A stretch of DNA of 64,000 nucleotides, from assembly GCF_000142805.1 (NCBI RefSeq), contig NC_013080.1, positions 310,001-374,000 of the forward strand. The letters are read 5' to 3'. The translations under genes and the position numbers were made by a program. This stretch comes from Lachancea thermotolerans CBS 6340. Lineage: Eukaryota > Ascomycota > Saccharomycetes > Saccharomycetales > Saccharomycetaceae. A model generated the notes under the pieces. That model ran no database searches, had not been told where the DNA came from, and saw only the letters and a list, made by a program, of their open reading frames with translations. Below are positions 28,875-39,671 of the stretch, piece by piece. Each line of letters begins with the position of its first letter. The first letter of the stretch is position 1.

Positions 28875-30320
28875 TTAAAGTTTTATAAAAATCCTCTTTT
28901 TCAACATAAAGATAGATACGGAAGCAAGGAACGATGCGTAAAGGAAGAGGATAGAAAATGCTTCAACCGGAGCAATGTCAATTGTAGGCATTATCATGTT
29001 GACGAGCCCAGTGGTAACGTTTGCAAGCAAAAAGAGAAATAGTCCATTAGAGTTCATCGCTTCTAGCGATACTGATGTTTGAGATCCGATTGCAGAGTTT
29101 TCGAAAACTTTGTCCACTAAGCAAAATAGAGAAAGAGCGCCGAGATTGAAAGACACCACCCATAAAACATAAGGCAAATTTGCAAACCTTCTTGAAACGT
29201 TAAATGGATGCCACGCAAAAACAATTTGAGTCGCAGACAAGGTTATAAAAGACCAGGTGAGCAACCCACAGAGAGGTCCTTTGGAAGCAAGCTTTTCCCA
29301 GGTGCCAATATTATTAAGGTTCTTAATTGGCTGGACCGATGGTTTTAGCAAATTGTTTTTGGTCGCAACATTGCCCAGGGTATAAAATCCGGTCGATTGG
29401 CCCCATAAAAAGATGGCGCAGTATCCAACAAAAGAGAAAATTCCTTCCCTATTAGCACCAACAAACGTTTCTCGGGGGCCGCTTATCAAGAAAGTAAGTA
29501 AGTCCTTGTTGAATACCATAAAAAGTTCATAAACAGTAGATATCACCAAGGCAATGGCAACACGAGGAATATACTCTGCAATTGCATCGATAGGTATCAT
29601 GGCCATAGGGAGCAGGGAAAGCGTGATGAAGAAATTCCAGTGTACACCATATTCAGTGACATGCTCCTGGTATTCTAAATTCTTGACAAAATAAAGCCGA
29701 AGTAGACCCAGCAAAAGAATAGTGCCGCTTGATCTCAAAGCATGAATAATCTTTTTCAATGCTGAAACCCTCCCTCCACTTAGCTTATTCTGTAAAAGCG
29801 CTCTCGAAGAGACAAGTCCACCACTAAACACAAATGACCCCACACCAAGGTCCATGAGAGAGGTGCCCCAGGTTTCAACTTTGGCGAACCTGCGAGGGAA
29901 AATGCGAAAATCAACAGCTAGTATGGCTAAGGCTGTGACGATCATCATACTCCCGCGATATGCTGTAATAAACGGATGCCTCATTAATTTGAATTCAGCT
30001 TTCTGTAATGAATTCCGAGAGATATCCCTTTGGCTTCTAGTGGGACGTACGCACAGCCAGAGTAGAAGCGGCGGAACTACCAAAAGAAGGTTTAGAGCAA
30101 GCGGATTATCGGCATAAGTAGTAATTGATAATAAAATGGCACACCAATTGAAAAAAAAGTCAGCTAGTAGCATTACTTTGCCGTCTGCTACTGTAGACCT
30201 TAGAAGACTCCAACATACGTAACCGCAGAGGGCTACAGAGGCGACGGCATTGATTTCTTGGATTGAGCTGCCAGTGAGACCTGAAACGAATTGTTCTTTT
30301 CTAAGTTTTAGATCCTCCAT
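28875..30320 (-). CDS. GWT1: GPI-anchor inositol acyltransferase
   Basis: Gwt1 adds a fatty acyl chain to the inositol ring of glucosaminyl-phosphatidylinositol in the ER, an early step of GPI-anchor synthesis. The 481-residue protein is hydrophobic with about 12-13 membrane spans, as the family has. It starts MEDLKLRKEQFVSGLTGSSI; the FVSGLTGSSIQEIN pattern is the family's N-terminal signature. Other conserved parts are YRGSMMIVTALAILAVDF, DLGVGSFVFSGGLVSSRAL and GREGIFSFVGYCAIFLWGQ-type residues (here ANREGIFSFVGYCAIF). Gene order SRS2-GWT1-DPB11 is as in S. cerevisiae. Confidence 0.95.
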   Translation of the reverse strand: MEDLKLRKEQFVSGLTGSSIQEINAVASVALCGYVCWSLLRSTVADGKVMLLADFFFNWCAILLSITTYADNPLALNLLLVVPPLLLWLCVRPTRSQRDISRNSLQKAEFKLMRHPFITAYRGSMMIVTALAILAVDFRIFPRRFAKVETWGTSLMDLGVGSFVFSGGLVSSRALLQNKLSGGRVSALKKIIHALRSSGTILLLGLLRLYFVKNLEYQEHVTEYGVHWNFFITLSLLPMAMIPIDAIAEYIPRVAIALVISTVYELFMVFNKDLLTFLISGPRETFVGANREGIFSFVGYCAIFLWGQSTGFYTLGNVATKNNLLKPSVQPIKNLNNIGTWEKLASKGPLCGLLTWSFITLSATQIVFAWHPFNVSRRFANLPYVLWVVSFNLGALSLFCLVDKVFENSAIGSQTSVSLEAMNSNGLFLFLLANVTTGLVNMIMPTIDIAPVEAFSILFLYASFLASVSIFMLKKRIFIKL

Positions 30321-30511
30321 TGATCATTTTATAGTGGTTTAGCTGTTCAATTAAGATTAATAAAACTTATATCATTTTCGATTTGATAATTATCATTTCG
30401 TAACAAAAGTGGCATGAATCGAGAGTATAACATCGCCTGTTAAAGAGGTAACGATTTTACTGCATTAAGTTCTTTAGAGCTTACATATAAAATTCATATC
30501 CACACGGTTTA

Positions 30512-32635
30512 TCAGGTATCGATTTCTTTCATGCGCTGACGAGTAAGTCTTCTGGTCGGAGGGGCTTGCACGTCATTAATCTGTTTGGGTGAGCCGTAGG
30601 TTACTTGTGTATGTTGCAACTCTCTCTCGCCAGTCGAGGGTTCGACATCTGAATCGTGTAGCCCGTCAACTTTCCGAGCTTGATCAGATAGCAGGTTTCC
30701 CCAGCTCGACGATCTCTGCACTGGTTTTAGTGCTTCCGTAGGTACCAGCCTTGGAATCTTTGGGAGCGGAGAGGGGACTTTCTCAGCACTGTGCCTAGCT
30801 TCAATGCCCTCCTCATACAAAGATCGCTTCGAATTAACGGTTGGGCCATTACGAAATATATCAAGTGCTTCTTGCCGATTTTGCTTGATAGAACGGTTAA
30901 CGCAATCGTTAGCACTAGAAGCAATCTCGAGACCACTGTCAGTTGAGTCTGTTTCTTTTGCCAGAAGGTCGCAATAAAACTGATCTTTATTGCCTTTTGG
31001 ACACGAGATGCACCAATTAACATCATTGAGGTGTATTCTTGAAGACACTTTTAGTTGCGCTTTCGCTTTAGAGACACGAGAGAAAAGTTCTAGAATGAAA
31101 GCAGCAGTAACAACTGGTATCGAGTGCCTCTGTTTAATAAATTCGATTTTTCGCTTCATAGAATTTCGATGAATTTGATTTTGCTCGAGTTTCTTACCTT
31201 CCCCAAACATGGACGCATACTGGTTTTTCCACAAGGGGTGGCTCTCTGGAATGCTGTTGAGTGCGCCAAGATTGATTATCAAAACGTTGGTTTCTTTGTT
31301 TAGCTTCTGGCTCAACTTCAATCCTGAGGGTTCTAAGTACTCCAGAATTTTAGTAATATGCAACAGTTCGACTCCTTGAAAGCCCGTGATAGCCACTTTA
31401 AGAGGCTCGGAGACCGTAAGATTTTGGCGCAAGTGATCGGAAGGAATCACTTCGAAATTTGAAAAGAATGGTGAGCACCAAGGATCTGGTTTAAGAAGCT
31501 TTTTGTAATGCAAGCACCGCTCAAAAAAAAACTCAGTGACCACATGGGTGAATAGTTCATCAACGGAGGCAGGTGTGTAACGCGGGACATTACTAGGTAT
31601 CACAAGATAGGATGGTTCGCGAACTTGTACACCATCCTCATAGTCATAACAGCTTCCACTATTCCGAACAATGATGTTATGAAGCACAGCTTTGTGTTTT
31701 TGAGGGAAGCCGAGCAAGTAACAATGCTTATCATGAAACAAGCCAGGCAGCTCTTTGGTTTTCTCAGCGTTAGGCAATGGAAAAGTTTCGGCCGGCGATA
31801 TTTTCTTCGTTTTGTGCATCACACTGTTCCACAGTCGGTGACCGTCTGAGGCGAATTTGTCCAGAACTACACGTTGGCTCAGTCTAGAATCGTCTTCGTG
31901 CGCGTTAGCCGCAGCTGAACTGGGTTGAAAGGATATTTGATCCCAACACATGCATGAGCCAGCGCCGACCACTTCAAACGAAACATGCTCGTTGTTCTCC
32001 AGAAGGTAATATGCAAAATCCAGCAGAGCGCTCCGGTTGTGGCAGTCTAAGACCCATTTGGGGTGAACAATCGGCAGACCCTGTGATCTAGCTGCATCCA
32101 CACGAGCACCGCGCGAGCAGTCTGTGACAAACACAGTTGGCCGGTTCCAGTGCGACTCTTTAACAAAGTGCCGCGTGTTACAGGAATGGACGCCCTGCTC
32201 AACGCAGAGTCTTTCGAGCGAGTCGGGGCTCAGCTTTCCCTCCTGGTCATCCCCTACACGGCCTATAAACACCACGAAGTCTTTGAGAGCACCCAGCTGA
32301 TGCCGTGTCCGAAGGACGCTGAGCATGCGCTCTCTGGGGTTTTTGATACCTGAGAAATTGGAATGCGATTCCATGCTAATGTCGTCTCCTGCCAGCCAGA
32401 GATCGTAGATAGTGTCGATGGCATCAACGCCAACGAAAGCCATGTCGGCTCGATTCTGGACGGCGAACCGGTACTTGTTGGTCGCTACGCTTCCCACTAC
32501 CAGAACGTTGACAAGCTTGGTCAGGTCCTTGGAGAATCCGCCGCCAAGCTTAGCGACTTTACGCGACACGCTTCGGGACGCATCCTCTGGCAAGGCTGTC
32601 GGGCAGAAGGTGATTCCTTGGAGCGGTTTCTGCAT
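30512..32635 (-). CDS. DPB11: BRCT-repeat replication initiation and checkpoint scaffold
   Basis: Dpb11 (TopBP1 family) bridges phosphorylated Sld2 and Sld3 at origins, brings in DNA polymerase epsilon and activates Mec1. The product from this start has 707 residues (S. cerevisiae 764). N-terminal BRCT 1 and 2 cover about 1-200 (KPLQGITFCPTALPEDASRS; FVTDCSRGARVDAARSQGLP with PIVHPKWVLDC). BRCT 3 and 4 cover about 290-540. The basic, Ser-rich C terminus is where the family carries its Mec1-activating segment. The frame stays open upstream to 32680, but those 15 codons hold no ATG, and the S. cerevisiae protein begins MKPFQGITF, matching the MQKPLQGITF encoded from 32635. I therefore start at 32635. 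Confidence 0.93.
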   Translation of the reverse strand: MQKPLQGITFCPTALPEDASRSVSRKVAKLGGGFSKDLTKLVNVLVVGSVATNKYRFAVQNRADMAFVGVDAIDTIYDLWLAGDDISMESHSNFSGIKNPRERMLSVLRTRHQLGALKDFVVFIGRVGDDQEGKLSPDSLERLCVEQGVHSCNTRHFVKESHWNRPTVFVTDCSRGARVDAARSQGLPIVHPKWVLDCHNRSALLDFAYYLLENNEHVSFEVVGAGSCMCWDQISFQPSSAAANAHEDDSRLSQRVVLDKFASDGHRLWNSVMHKTKKISPAETFPLPNAEKTKELPGLFHDKHCYLLGFPQKHKAVLHNIIVRNSGSCYDYEDGVQVREPSYLVIPSNVPRYTPASVDELFTHVVTEFFFERCLHYKKLLKPDPWCSPFFSNFEVIPSDHLRQNLTVSEPLKVAITGFQGVELLHITKILEYLEPSGLKLSQKLNKETNVLIINLGALNSIPESHPLWKNQYASMFGEGKKLEQNQIHRNSMKRKIEFIKQRHSIPVVTAAFILELFSRVSKAKAQLKVSSRIHLNDVNWCISCPKGNKDQFYCDLLAKETDSTDSGLEIASSANDCVNRSIKQNRQEALDIFRNGPTVNSKRSLYEEGIEARHSAEKVPSPLPKIPRLVPTEALKPVQRSSSWGNLLSDQARKVDGLHDSDVEPSTGERELQHTQVTYGSPKQINDVQAPPTRRLTRQRMKEIDT

Positions 32636-33545
32636 AACTGCCGCGAGAGATCTGAGTGTTGTGTAAAGTATCCTCACCAACCGATGACCAGCAGCTGTAT
32701 TCGCGATGAGTTCCGTGACAGTTGACCTGCGAACTGGCCGATACGTCTCTGGTGATTGTGAAGCCTGATCACGCGCCGGCAGCTGAGTCCCTAAATTCCG
32801 TACACTGTGATGTTTACACGCTCATAGCCGCCGAGCCCTTGGACACCCACACACTTCTGTTGCTACGTGCCACGAGCGGCGGCGTGTTTGTCACGTGATT
32901 AGCACTCTCACACACGTGTTTGAAGGTCGTCATGTCACGTGCTTCGTACGGGATTTCCCCGGACTAAAATAAATTACCTAATTTTCGTCTTTTCCCCGCC
33001 TTTTTTTTTCCTCTAATTCAGAGAAGCCCCTTTGATCCCGATGCTCTTTTTTTCTTTCGCACATCCGGAAGACCGACGGCAGAAAGTTTAGAATTTCCGT
33101 CACTGACGAGGGGGCTTTATGGCGTTTGGAGGCCAATGAAGAAGGGCCTAGACCACTATGACACCATGGATTAAGGTTCCTTTCGTCCCGGCGCATTTCC
33201 GGGAAACCTTAGTAAAGAGCCCGCAGGGGCTTTCATACATAAAGCAGGGCAGAAGGGTGATTTTGGAGATATTTACAGGGCTTCGGAAACCTAGCGCGGC
33301 ATACTGGAGAATAGTTAGCTGCTCGATAAATATTTATTGCTTATCTGGGCGTCACCAGAGCGAATGCGTTTGGTCTTCGCATAGAAACTGACATCCACAA
33401 AACCAGGGTATCAGTTTGAACTTTTTAGGCGATTGAGACCAACAAGCCGAGCTGTGAGTTTCGGAGCCGGTTGATCTAAGACGTTTTTAGCATTTAGGTA
33501 TATTTTCGGGGATCCGGTCTATATAACGAGCTGGAAGCGCGAGCA
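32636..33545. promoter_or_regulatory. DPB11-SIP4 divergent promoter with E-box cluster and Mig1-like site
   Basis: About 910 bp without a gene. Three CACGTG words lie within 50 bp (32892-32897, 32913-32918, 32936-32941). CCCCGCC followed by a T-run (32994-33005) fits the Mig1 GC-box plus AT-box, in keeping with glucose repression of SIP4 known in other yeasts. I did not find a good CSRE. A TATATAA at 33520-33526 is only about 20 bp before the SIP4 start, too close for a usual yeast TATA box. Confidence 0.45.
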
Positions 33546-36134
33546 ATGGCCAAACGAAAATACGGCAGCCCGCTTTCACCCAAGGCGACGCAATTGCTTC
33601 TGTCGAAGCACGCGCGGATGTCACAGGCCTGTGACCGGTGCCGGCTCAAAAAGATCAAGTGCGACGGCATCAAACCAACATGCACGCCTTGCACCAAAAT
33701 AGGGTTCCATTGTCAAACCAGTGACAAGCTCTCTCGGAGAGGGTTTCCACGCGGGTACACGGAGATGCTCGAGAAGGAGGTAGTGCGGCTCCAGCAACGG
33801 CTGGTGCGCGCTGGTTACGACCCGGGCGACAGCACGGAGGTCAGCGTTTCGCAGCAGGCTGCTATCGGGGCGACGGCCGACAACTCAGAAAGTTTTGCGG
33901 GCGAAACAAGTGGTCAAAGCGAGGCTCCGGGCTCCGGAGCTACCTCGACCGAGCCATCGGCCTCGGTGCAGCCCTCCTCTGAGCCCCAAAAACAGCAGTT
34001 GTTCCACCTGCCTTTCATTAACGACACGTTCCACTTGCACGAAAACCGCGTGGCCGCTGACGGCCGCTTTTTGGGCCACGCTGCGTGGAATGACATTGTT
34101 GGCACTTTGGGCAAATTACCGACTGAGGCGATGCCCGACGAGGACGAATGGCTTTGCCGCTACCTGGTCCGCCAATTCCAGCTTTCCCAACACCGCGTGC
34201 CAGCAGCTCTTTTAATCAAATACCATAACGACGCCGGGTTCTGCAAGAAACGCATTCGCAGGAGCATCACGCACTTCCTGCAAACATCAATGTCGCTAGT
34301 GCCAATTCTAAATTCCAGTACATGGGAAGAACGCCTTTTCAAGATAAACGAGTCGAAAAACACCCATCCAGCGGCGCTGTTAGCATACCTCTTCATTATT
34401 CAATGGCAGTGGTCTTGTTTCAGCGACGACAAGCTGTTTGCTGCAACCAAAATAGTAGTGCTCAACGCAACACAGCCGCTTTTCCGTTTGCAGTGTCTGT
34501 TGTTGGCAAGTTACTATTTCATGGGAACACCAAGCATGAGCCTGGTTTACAATACCTCCACAGCACCATATGCAAGCCAGCTCCTAAAGTTGTCGTTTGC
34601 TGAGATGATTAACCTCGGCCTCTTCATCAACAGCCACCGCTTAGTGCCTCTTCAGAACTCCCCACTAAGTCATTCTGAAAGGCTGATAACATTCTGGTGC
34701 TTTCAATTCCTAGATTCCTGGTGGACGCTTTTGCAAGGAACTCCCAAAAGCAACTTCACTATGGACGAGTTCTTACCTCCCAAAATATCTTCTTTGCGGA
34801 ATCCGAGATTGAAGCCATTCGAGTTGCTGATAGATTTTGTTGTGGGTTGCCTGGACGGCTGTAACTTACTCTACGCTCTGTCACAAGGCGCCAACACACA
34901 TATGATTTTCGAATTAGAAAGCTTCAGAAAGCGTCTTTTCCAATATAGCCTCTACCATCACCTAAAGGATCATGATTACCACAACTTATCCACGCTGGCA
35001 ACGTGCGTGGATAAGCCACAAGCCATTGAAATACAACTAACGCTGCATTATTTGATCATGACATTTTTTGCCAATCTTAAGGCTGCACGTTCGGCCGGCA
35101 GGTCGTCGGCCAAGGCGGCCGAATCCTTGCGTGACACATCTTATGAGATCTTGACTCTTTACTACCTAATAGTTGTGGATTCATACGATATGAAGGCCTC
35201 GATACCGCAGCAATTGCAAGTCTTGCATCTTTTGCCTTGTGATAACCTCGCGATAGTTAACATGTGCTTAGAGTGCCTCTCGCAATGGGCAGTGGCTTCG
35301 GAAAATAAAGCGGGCACCGACTCCGAATATCGTATGAATTATGAGAAGCACCGGTCCATTGTTAAAGCTTGGTGTAAAATTTGGTACTTCGATGAGCCAG
35401 AAGACGAGCTGTTAACCCGTTTGCAGAAAAATTACCAGTTCAGCTCGCAATTGCCATCAGGTAGAAGTGGGCAGCTTGCTAAGCTCCAATACCTGAATGC
35501 AATGAGAACACACAACAGGCGCTCGCTCCTCTTGAACTTGCCTGACGATAACCAAGTACATGATAATGTTGGGTCCTTGAACATCTTGGGCGTGGAGAGC
35601 ACGCAGTTTCGCATTCCTGCGGCCGATTCCGCAAATAATCTATTCGAATCCCTGGCCATTCAAGAGGAGGATGAAGGATATGCTGAAGACGATGATGATG
35701 ATGACGATACACCACTGGAACTTCCATTTTTTAAAAAAAAGCGCAGTAATAAGACAACTATCGCACAACCGCCACCCATTCCCGTGCGTTCGCGGTCCCT
35801 CTTTGATCAGCACCACCCAGGGCCCATTATAAGACGTCAGTCGGATGCAGTAGCCGCCAATAATGGGCGCTTGTTCTCAGGCATTGACGAATCGCACCTT
35901 AAAGTACTCAAAGATAATTCTGTTCAAAAAGAGACCGAAGATGCAAAACTCCGAAGTGAGCATTACTTGCTGGTTCAGGGATTTCAAAAATCGCCGCCCG
36001 AGGTTGATACGCCGCGCTCTCTTGCCGACATATTGTCGCTTTCTGGAGCAGAATGCAAATTTCCTGCCAGTTCAGGTTCCATCCCAGAAGACAATGCACA
36101 TGACAAACAGCAAGCCTCAGTAGATCACACGTAA
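33546..36134 (+). CDS. SIP4: Zn2Cys6 activator of gluconeogenic genes
   Basis: Sip4 binds carbon-source response elements and turns on gluconeogenic genes under control of the Snf1 kinase. The 862-residue protein (S. cerevisiae 829) starts MAKRKYG, as the family does. It has a zinc cluster with Cys29, 32, 39, 46, 49 and 56 (C-x2-C-x6-C-x6-C-x2-C-x6-C). The linker SRRGFPRGYTEMLEKEVVRL and a short coiled-coil dimer segment follow. The middle homology region of fungal regulators spans about 220-620. The C terminus has an acidic run (DEGYAEDDDDDDDT) and LADILSLSG, a plausible activation segment. The position after DPB11 matches YJL089W. K. lactis CAT8/SIP4 family members are alternatives, but synteny favours SIP4. 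Confidence 0.93.
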   Translation: MAKRKYGSPLSPKATQLLLSKHARMSQACDRCRLKKIKCDGIKPTCTPCTKIGFHCQTSDKLSRRGFPRGYTEMLEKEVVRLQQRLVRAGYDPGDSTEVSVSQQAAIGATADNSESFAGETSGQSEAPGSGATSTEPSASVQPSSEPQKQQLFHLPFINDTFHLHENRVAADGRFLGHAAWNDIVGTLGKLPTEAMPDEDEWLCRYLVRQFQLSQHRVPAALLIKYHNDAGFCKKRIRRSITHFLQTSMSLVPILNSSTWEERLFKINESKNTHPAALLAYLFIIQWQWSCFSDDKLFAATKIVVLNATQPLFRLQCLLLASYYFMGTPSMSLVYNTSTAPYASQLLKLSFAEMINLGLFINSHRLVPLQNSPLSHSERLITFWCFQFLDSWWTLLQGTPKSNFTMDEFLPPKISSLRNPRLKPFELLIDFVVGCLDGCNLLYALSQGANTHMIFELESFRKRLFQYSLYHHLKDHDYHNLSTLATCVDKPQAIEIQLTLHYLIMTFFANLKAARSAGRSSAKAAESLRDTSYEILTLYYLIVVDSYDMKASIPQQLQVLHLLPCDNLAIVNMCLECLSQWAVASENKAGTDSEYRMNYEKHRSIVKAWCKIWYFDEPEDELLTRLQKNYQFSSQLPSGRSGQLAKLQYLNAMRTHNRRSLLLNLPDDNQVHDNVGSLNILGVESTQFRIPAADSANNLFESLAIQEEDEGYAEDDDDDDDTPLELPFFKKKRSNKTTIAQPPPIPVRSRSLFDQHHPGPIIRRQSDAVAANNGRLFSGIDESHLKVLKDNSVQKETEDAKLRSEHYLLVQGFQKSPPEVDTPRSLADILSLSGAECKFPASSGSIPEDNAHDKQQASVDHT

Positions 36135-36308
36135 AGCTGCTCCTTATAACTAAGTTCTAGGGTTTTACTAGCTGCGTATAATATACTTAAGGTCTGTACC
36201 GCATTTTTCCCTTTATAATTATTTCAGAAAAGCGGATGCTACTTCAAGTAAATTGGTATAAAACTCCTGATATAATAATCACCGGAAGCCAACACAACTT
36301 TAGGGGAA

Positions 36309-37241
36309 ATGTTTCGTAAAAGGGCTAAGCTTCAGCCGTCCGTTGGTTCAAATAAAGCTAGCGGCTCATCACAAAAGGACAGCTCCGAAACCAGTAAACG
36401 AAGAAGCAGAGTTGACATCTCTACAAGCTATGAAATTGAAGACGAAAATGAACACATAAGAACTAGTCCCAGCTCACGGCTTAAAGAAAAAAAGAAGAGA
36501 GCTATCAAACCAAATGCTCACCAGTACTTGCCCTTTGAGGAAGAGGATATAACCGAAATTGCATATCGAAAGCCTTTGCCAAAATCAGGTGTTCAAATCA
36601 TGAATCTTGAGGAGCTTGGAGACGACTGTGAAGACGATACTCTTGAGGGCGTACCAACCAGGCGAGAGATTGAGTCTATCAGAACTCAAAGAGCAATGCT
36701 TCAGCAACAAACTGATACACTCAAAACTGGCTTTTACGATAGTTCAAAGAACCCCGTGGAGCATGATGAGCATCAATACATTAAGCTGCTAAGCAAAGAT
36801 GATAAGCATGATCTCATGGAAATCATTGGTGGTGAGTCCCAGGGCGCTAAAGATGTGCAGGATAGTTACATGGACGCATATTTAGAGATTCATGGTCTTG
36901 AGGATGGAAGGCTAGCTCTTTCTAAGAATGATCTGGATCGTGACGAACAAGAAAGGAAGTTGGCTATAACAAGTGCGCTAAAAAACGTCGAAGGAGACGA
37001 GTGGGAAGCACGCCAATTAGAGAAAATGGACAGAGGGCTAAGCCTTATTGCACATCCTATTTTGCATGAAAACGATTTTGAGCTCGAAGAATTGGTATCA
37101 GAACTTGACAGCATGCTGTTGTCGATTCAAACTAAGAAGAAAATGTTCATTAGTCAACGTGATTCTGTTCAAAAGGAGAACAAGAAATTGTGCGAAGCTC
37201 AGGATAAGTTAATTACAAGCCTTCAGAAGCATGTTGCTTGA
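36309..37241 (+). CDS. NTR2: Probable spliceosome-disassembly factor Ntr2
   Basis: Ntr2 works with Ntr1 and the helicase Prp43 to take apart the spliceosome after splicing. The 310-residue protein (S. cerevisiae Ntr2 322) is hydrophilic and resembles the family in layout. It has a basic start (MFRKRAKLQPS), a conserved-looking middle (PTRREIESIRTQRAML; YIKLLSKDDKHDLMEI), then GDEWEARQLEKMDRG, which recalls the EEQ-type helix of GCFC/NTR2 proteins. A C-terminal coiled coil covers about 255-308. I recognise it by pattern and length rather than by close identity, so the symbol is tentative. NTR2 (YKR022C) lies near GCN3 in S. cerevisiae, so its presence in this region is plausible. Confidence 0.55.
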   Translation: MFRKRAKLQPSVGSNKASGSSQKDSSETSKRRSRVDISTSYEIEDENEHIRTSPSSRLKEKKKRAIKPNAHQYLPFEEEDITEIAYRKPLPKSGVQIMNLEELGDDCEDDTLEGVPTRREIESIRTQRAMLQQQTDTLKTGFYDSSKNPVEHDEHQYIKLLSKDDKHDLMEIIGGESQGAKDVQDSYMDAYLEIHGLEDGRLALSKNDLDRDEQERKLAITSALKNVEGDEWEARQLEKMDRGLSLIAHPILHENDFELEELVSELDSMLLSIQTKKKMFISQRDSVQKENKKLCEAQDKLITSLQKHVA

Positions 37242-39671
37242 TACCGTCAAGTTTATATACTTTTTCTGGATCAGCAAGAATGGCTTAAGAATGTCTGATG
37301 GGAAATAGAGCTTGTGAGGGAATTTGGTCAGATTAATGGAGCATTACATAGATAATAAGGAACGGAAAGGGATACACCAGTACACAAGATTTAAAAAGGT
37401 GAACTCTTGGAATTTAATTAACGCAAGGCTGGGTCGCAAACAAAGCGGTCATAAAATTTGACAACGGACTCGTCCTCACAGGGATTTAGGGGATACGGTT
37501 TCATTTGCAGATAGCGGAATTTTACGACAACATGCAGCTCTGGACTACAAGTGAAACAACTTGTAACGGCTAGTCACTTTCTTTAATGTATAAAAGCCCA
37601 AATTTGCCACCACGTTAAAATAAGGCGCTTAACAATTTTTGGACGACAAAACACACGCTGTTAAGTTGGTACCCGCGATAGAGGTTATATAATGATGCCA
37701 CTTATCTGGAATTTAATTTGACAAGGTTCTTGTGGTTTCCAGCACCTTTGAGAAGTGGCTTGAGCAGGGAAGTTTCCTTCTGTTACACTGTATGACTTCG
37801 AGAACTATCTCTACGCAATGCTCGGACCATTTACTGACGCCTTGAGAATATTAAAGTATTGGCATCTTCTAAAAAAGTTCACCTTAGAGAGGTACCTTCT
37901 GATACGGAAAGATGTGTGAATACGCTATTATCCACCGTACCTCAAAACCGATACACCTTGCACAGCATTTTTTCTTCTTAATTCTCTAAAGGGTGGTGTC
38001 AATCACATTCCCTGGAAAGGTGCAAAACTCAAGCATTACAATGAGTAATTCTGGATTTTTAGCATCCTTGGGAACTCTACATAAAGTCCAAGGGTTGAGT
38101 TCAACTCGTATTCGCGAGTTTTTCTAATCGACAAATTACAAAGACATCCTCGGCGATTGCGCCGTTTAACAATGTCAGATATTCATTCTTGTATCTAAGG
38201 TAAGTAAATGGACTGATGCTTGTAAACCTTTTCCATGAACTCATCAAACAAGGAGGAATTAGGCTCTTTACACCAGCGCACCACTAACCTTTAAACTTGG
38301 ACCAAGTCTAACTTCCAGTTTGAAAAGCGAAAAATCGGCGTACGCAAAAGTTTTATACCAGGCAAGATATAAATATCGTCGAGTCAAATCTTTCTTCTAT
38401 AAAGCGCTTTTAGTGGCCACAGACGTAGGACGCAGCAACACTTCGACTTCTCGATAAAGCTAGAATAGCGCTTTAAAATTGTAGTCTTCAGTTGTTATTG
38501 CATTTTTCGACGCTCAGTCTTCCAACCTTAGTCTAGTTTACAGTTTTTTTTAGCATTCTGCAGTTTAGAAATGTAGTTTGACAAAATGCAGCCCTTTTAC
38601 CAATATCTTGATGCTTCAGCCCTTGATTTGCTCGCTTTTTTTTTTTTTGCTAGAGCCTATTGCTCAGACAATCCCGAACTAGCGCACAGGCCTTTCTGCT
38701 GCCTTGGATTATCTTGCCAACTTTACACTAGCAGAGTCCTTAGAGATTCTTTTTTTCTTCGCTCAGATAACGACGCCCCTAACTTCACTGATACTATAGA
38801 TTTATCATTCTATTGAAGTCAACCAGCCTGGTTTATGTTCCAGAGTTTCAGCCTAACATAGGATTCTAGCTTATGCAGCTTCGTTATATTGAACGTAAAC
38901 CGCCCTATTTCAACTCCTTGGTAACGGCGCTCAGAAGCCTAAAGCTTGATAGACGCCTCAGTTCCCAATAGTATTCGACGGGAACCATTTCACATCCTAG
39001 TCCTACGAAACTGATAATTAATGATCAATCTGCAGGCACATAGAGTTTGTTTCCTCTCACTCTTGAAAAAAATCAGCTATGCCCAAAGCGCACTTCGGCA
39101 TTCATTGGCTCACTTGCTCAATTATACGATCACGGGCAGAAACATTCCAAAAAATCATTCATTTGAATTGTTTTCTCATTACTGGTTTTCCAGCTACGTT
39201 TCTCTTTTTACTGACACATTTTGTTCAAATGCCAGTATCATTAAGTCAACTCAATCGGTGTGGCTTGTAAATTCTAATCGAAGATTAAGCTTTGCTGCAA
39301 ATTGAGATCCAAAAGCGATGCCCTTCAAAGCCATGCTTAGTCGATATTATTGCTCTAAACTAGCAATGAGGAAAGGGATTTTATGGTATAGAGCGAACCT
39401 CCGCGGATGCTCGCCGATTACCTGAGAGCATATGGGTACTCAAACAATTTTGACGCAAATTGCGTGTGGATAGGTATCAAAAGAACTCTAACCTGGTTAC
39501 ATGGTTGAAATTGGGCTTCGAGTCGAGGTTTGGAAACGATGGAACGTTCTTCGGATTGTTCTTTATTTTTCTCCACAGACCGTTAACAAGTACTCCTTTG
39601 ATATGAGAAAACTGAAAACTGGCTTTTAGAAGTAAACACTGAACTTCTCGTGAATGAACTAAAAAGCTTCT
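37242..39671. other. 2.4 kb interval without a recognisable gene, NTR2 to STT4
   Basis: This is the longest gene-free interval in the window. Small ATG-started frames exist (38586-38816 and 39021-39305), but they are rich in Cys/Phe/Ser and resemble no family. A perfect PACE word, TTTGCCACC (37603-37611), with TATAAAA about 15 bp before it, stands far from any open frame. Two AAGCGCTTT-type palindromes sit at about 38400 and 38467. I checked by eye for spliceosomal RNAs, RNase P RNA, SRP RNA and U3 and recognised none. The interval is also a break in gene order relative to S. cerevisiae. The last few hundred bases should hold the STT4 promoter. Confidence 0.5.

Noticed and set aside
33520-33526. 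TATATAA close to the SIP4 start as the SIP4 TATA box
   Set aside because: It is about 20 bp from an ATG that is supported by the conserved MAKRKYG start, too close for a yeast TATA box.
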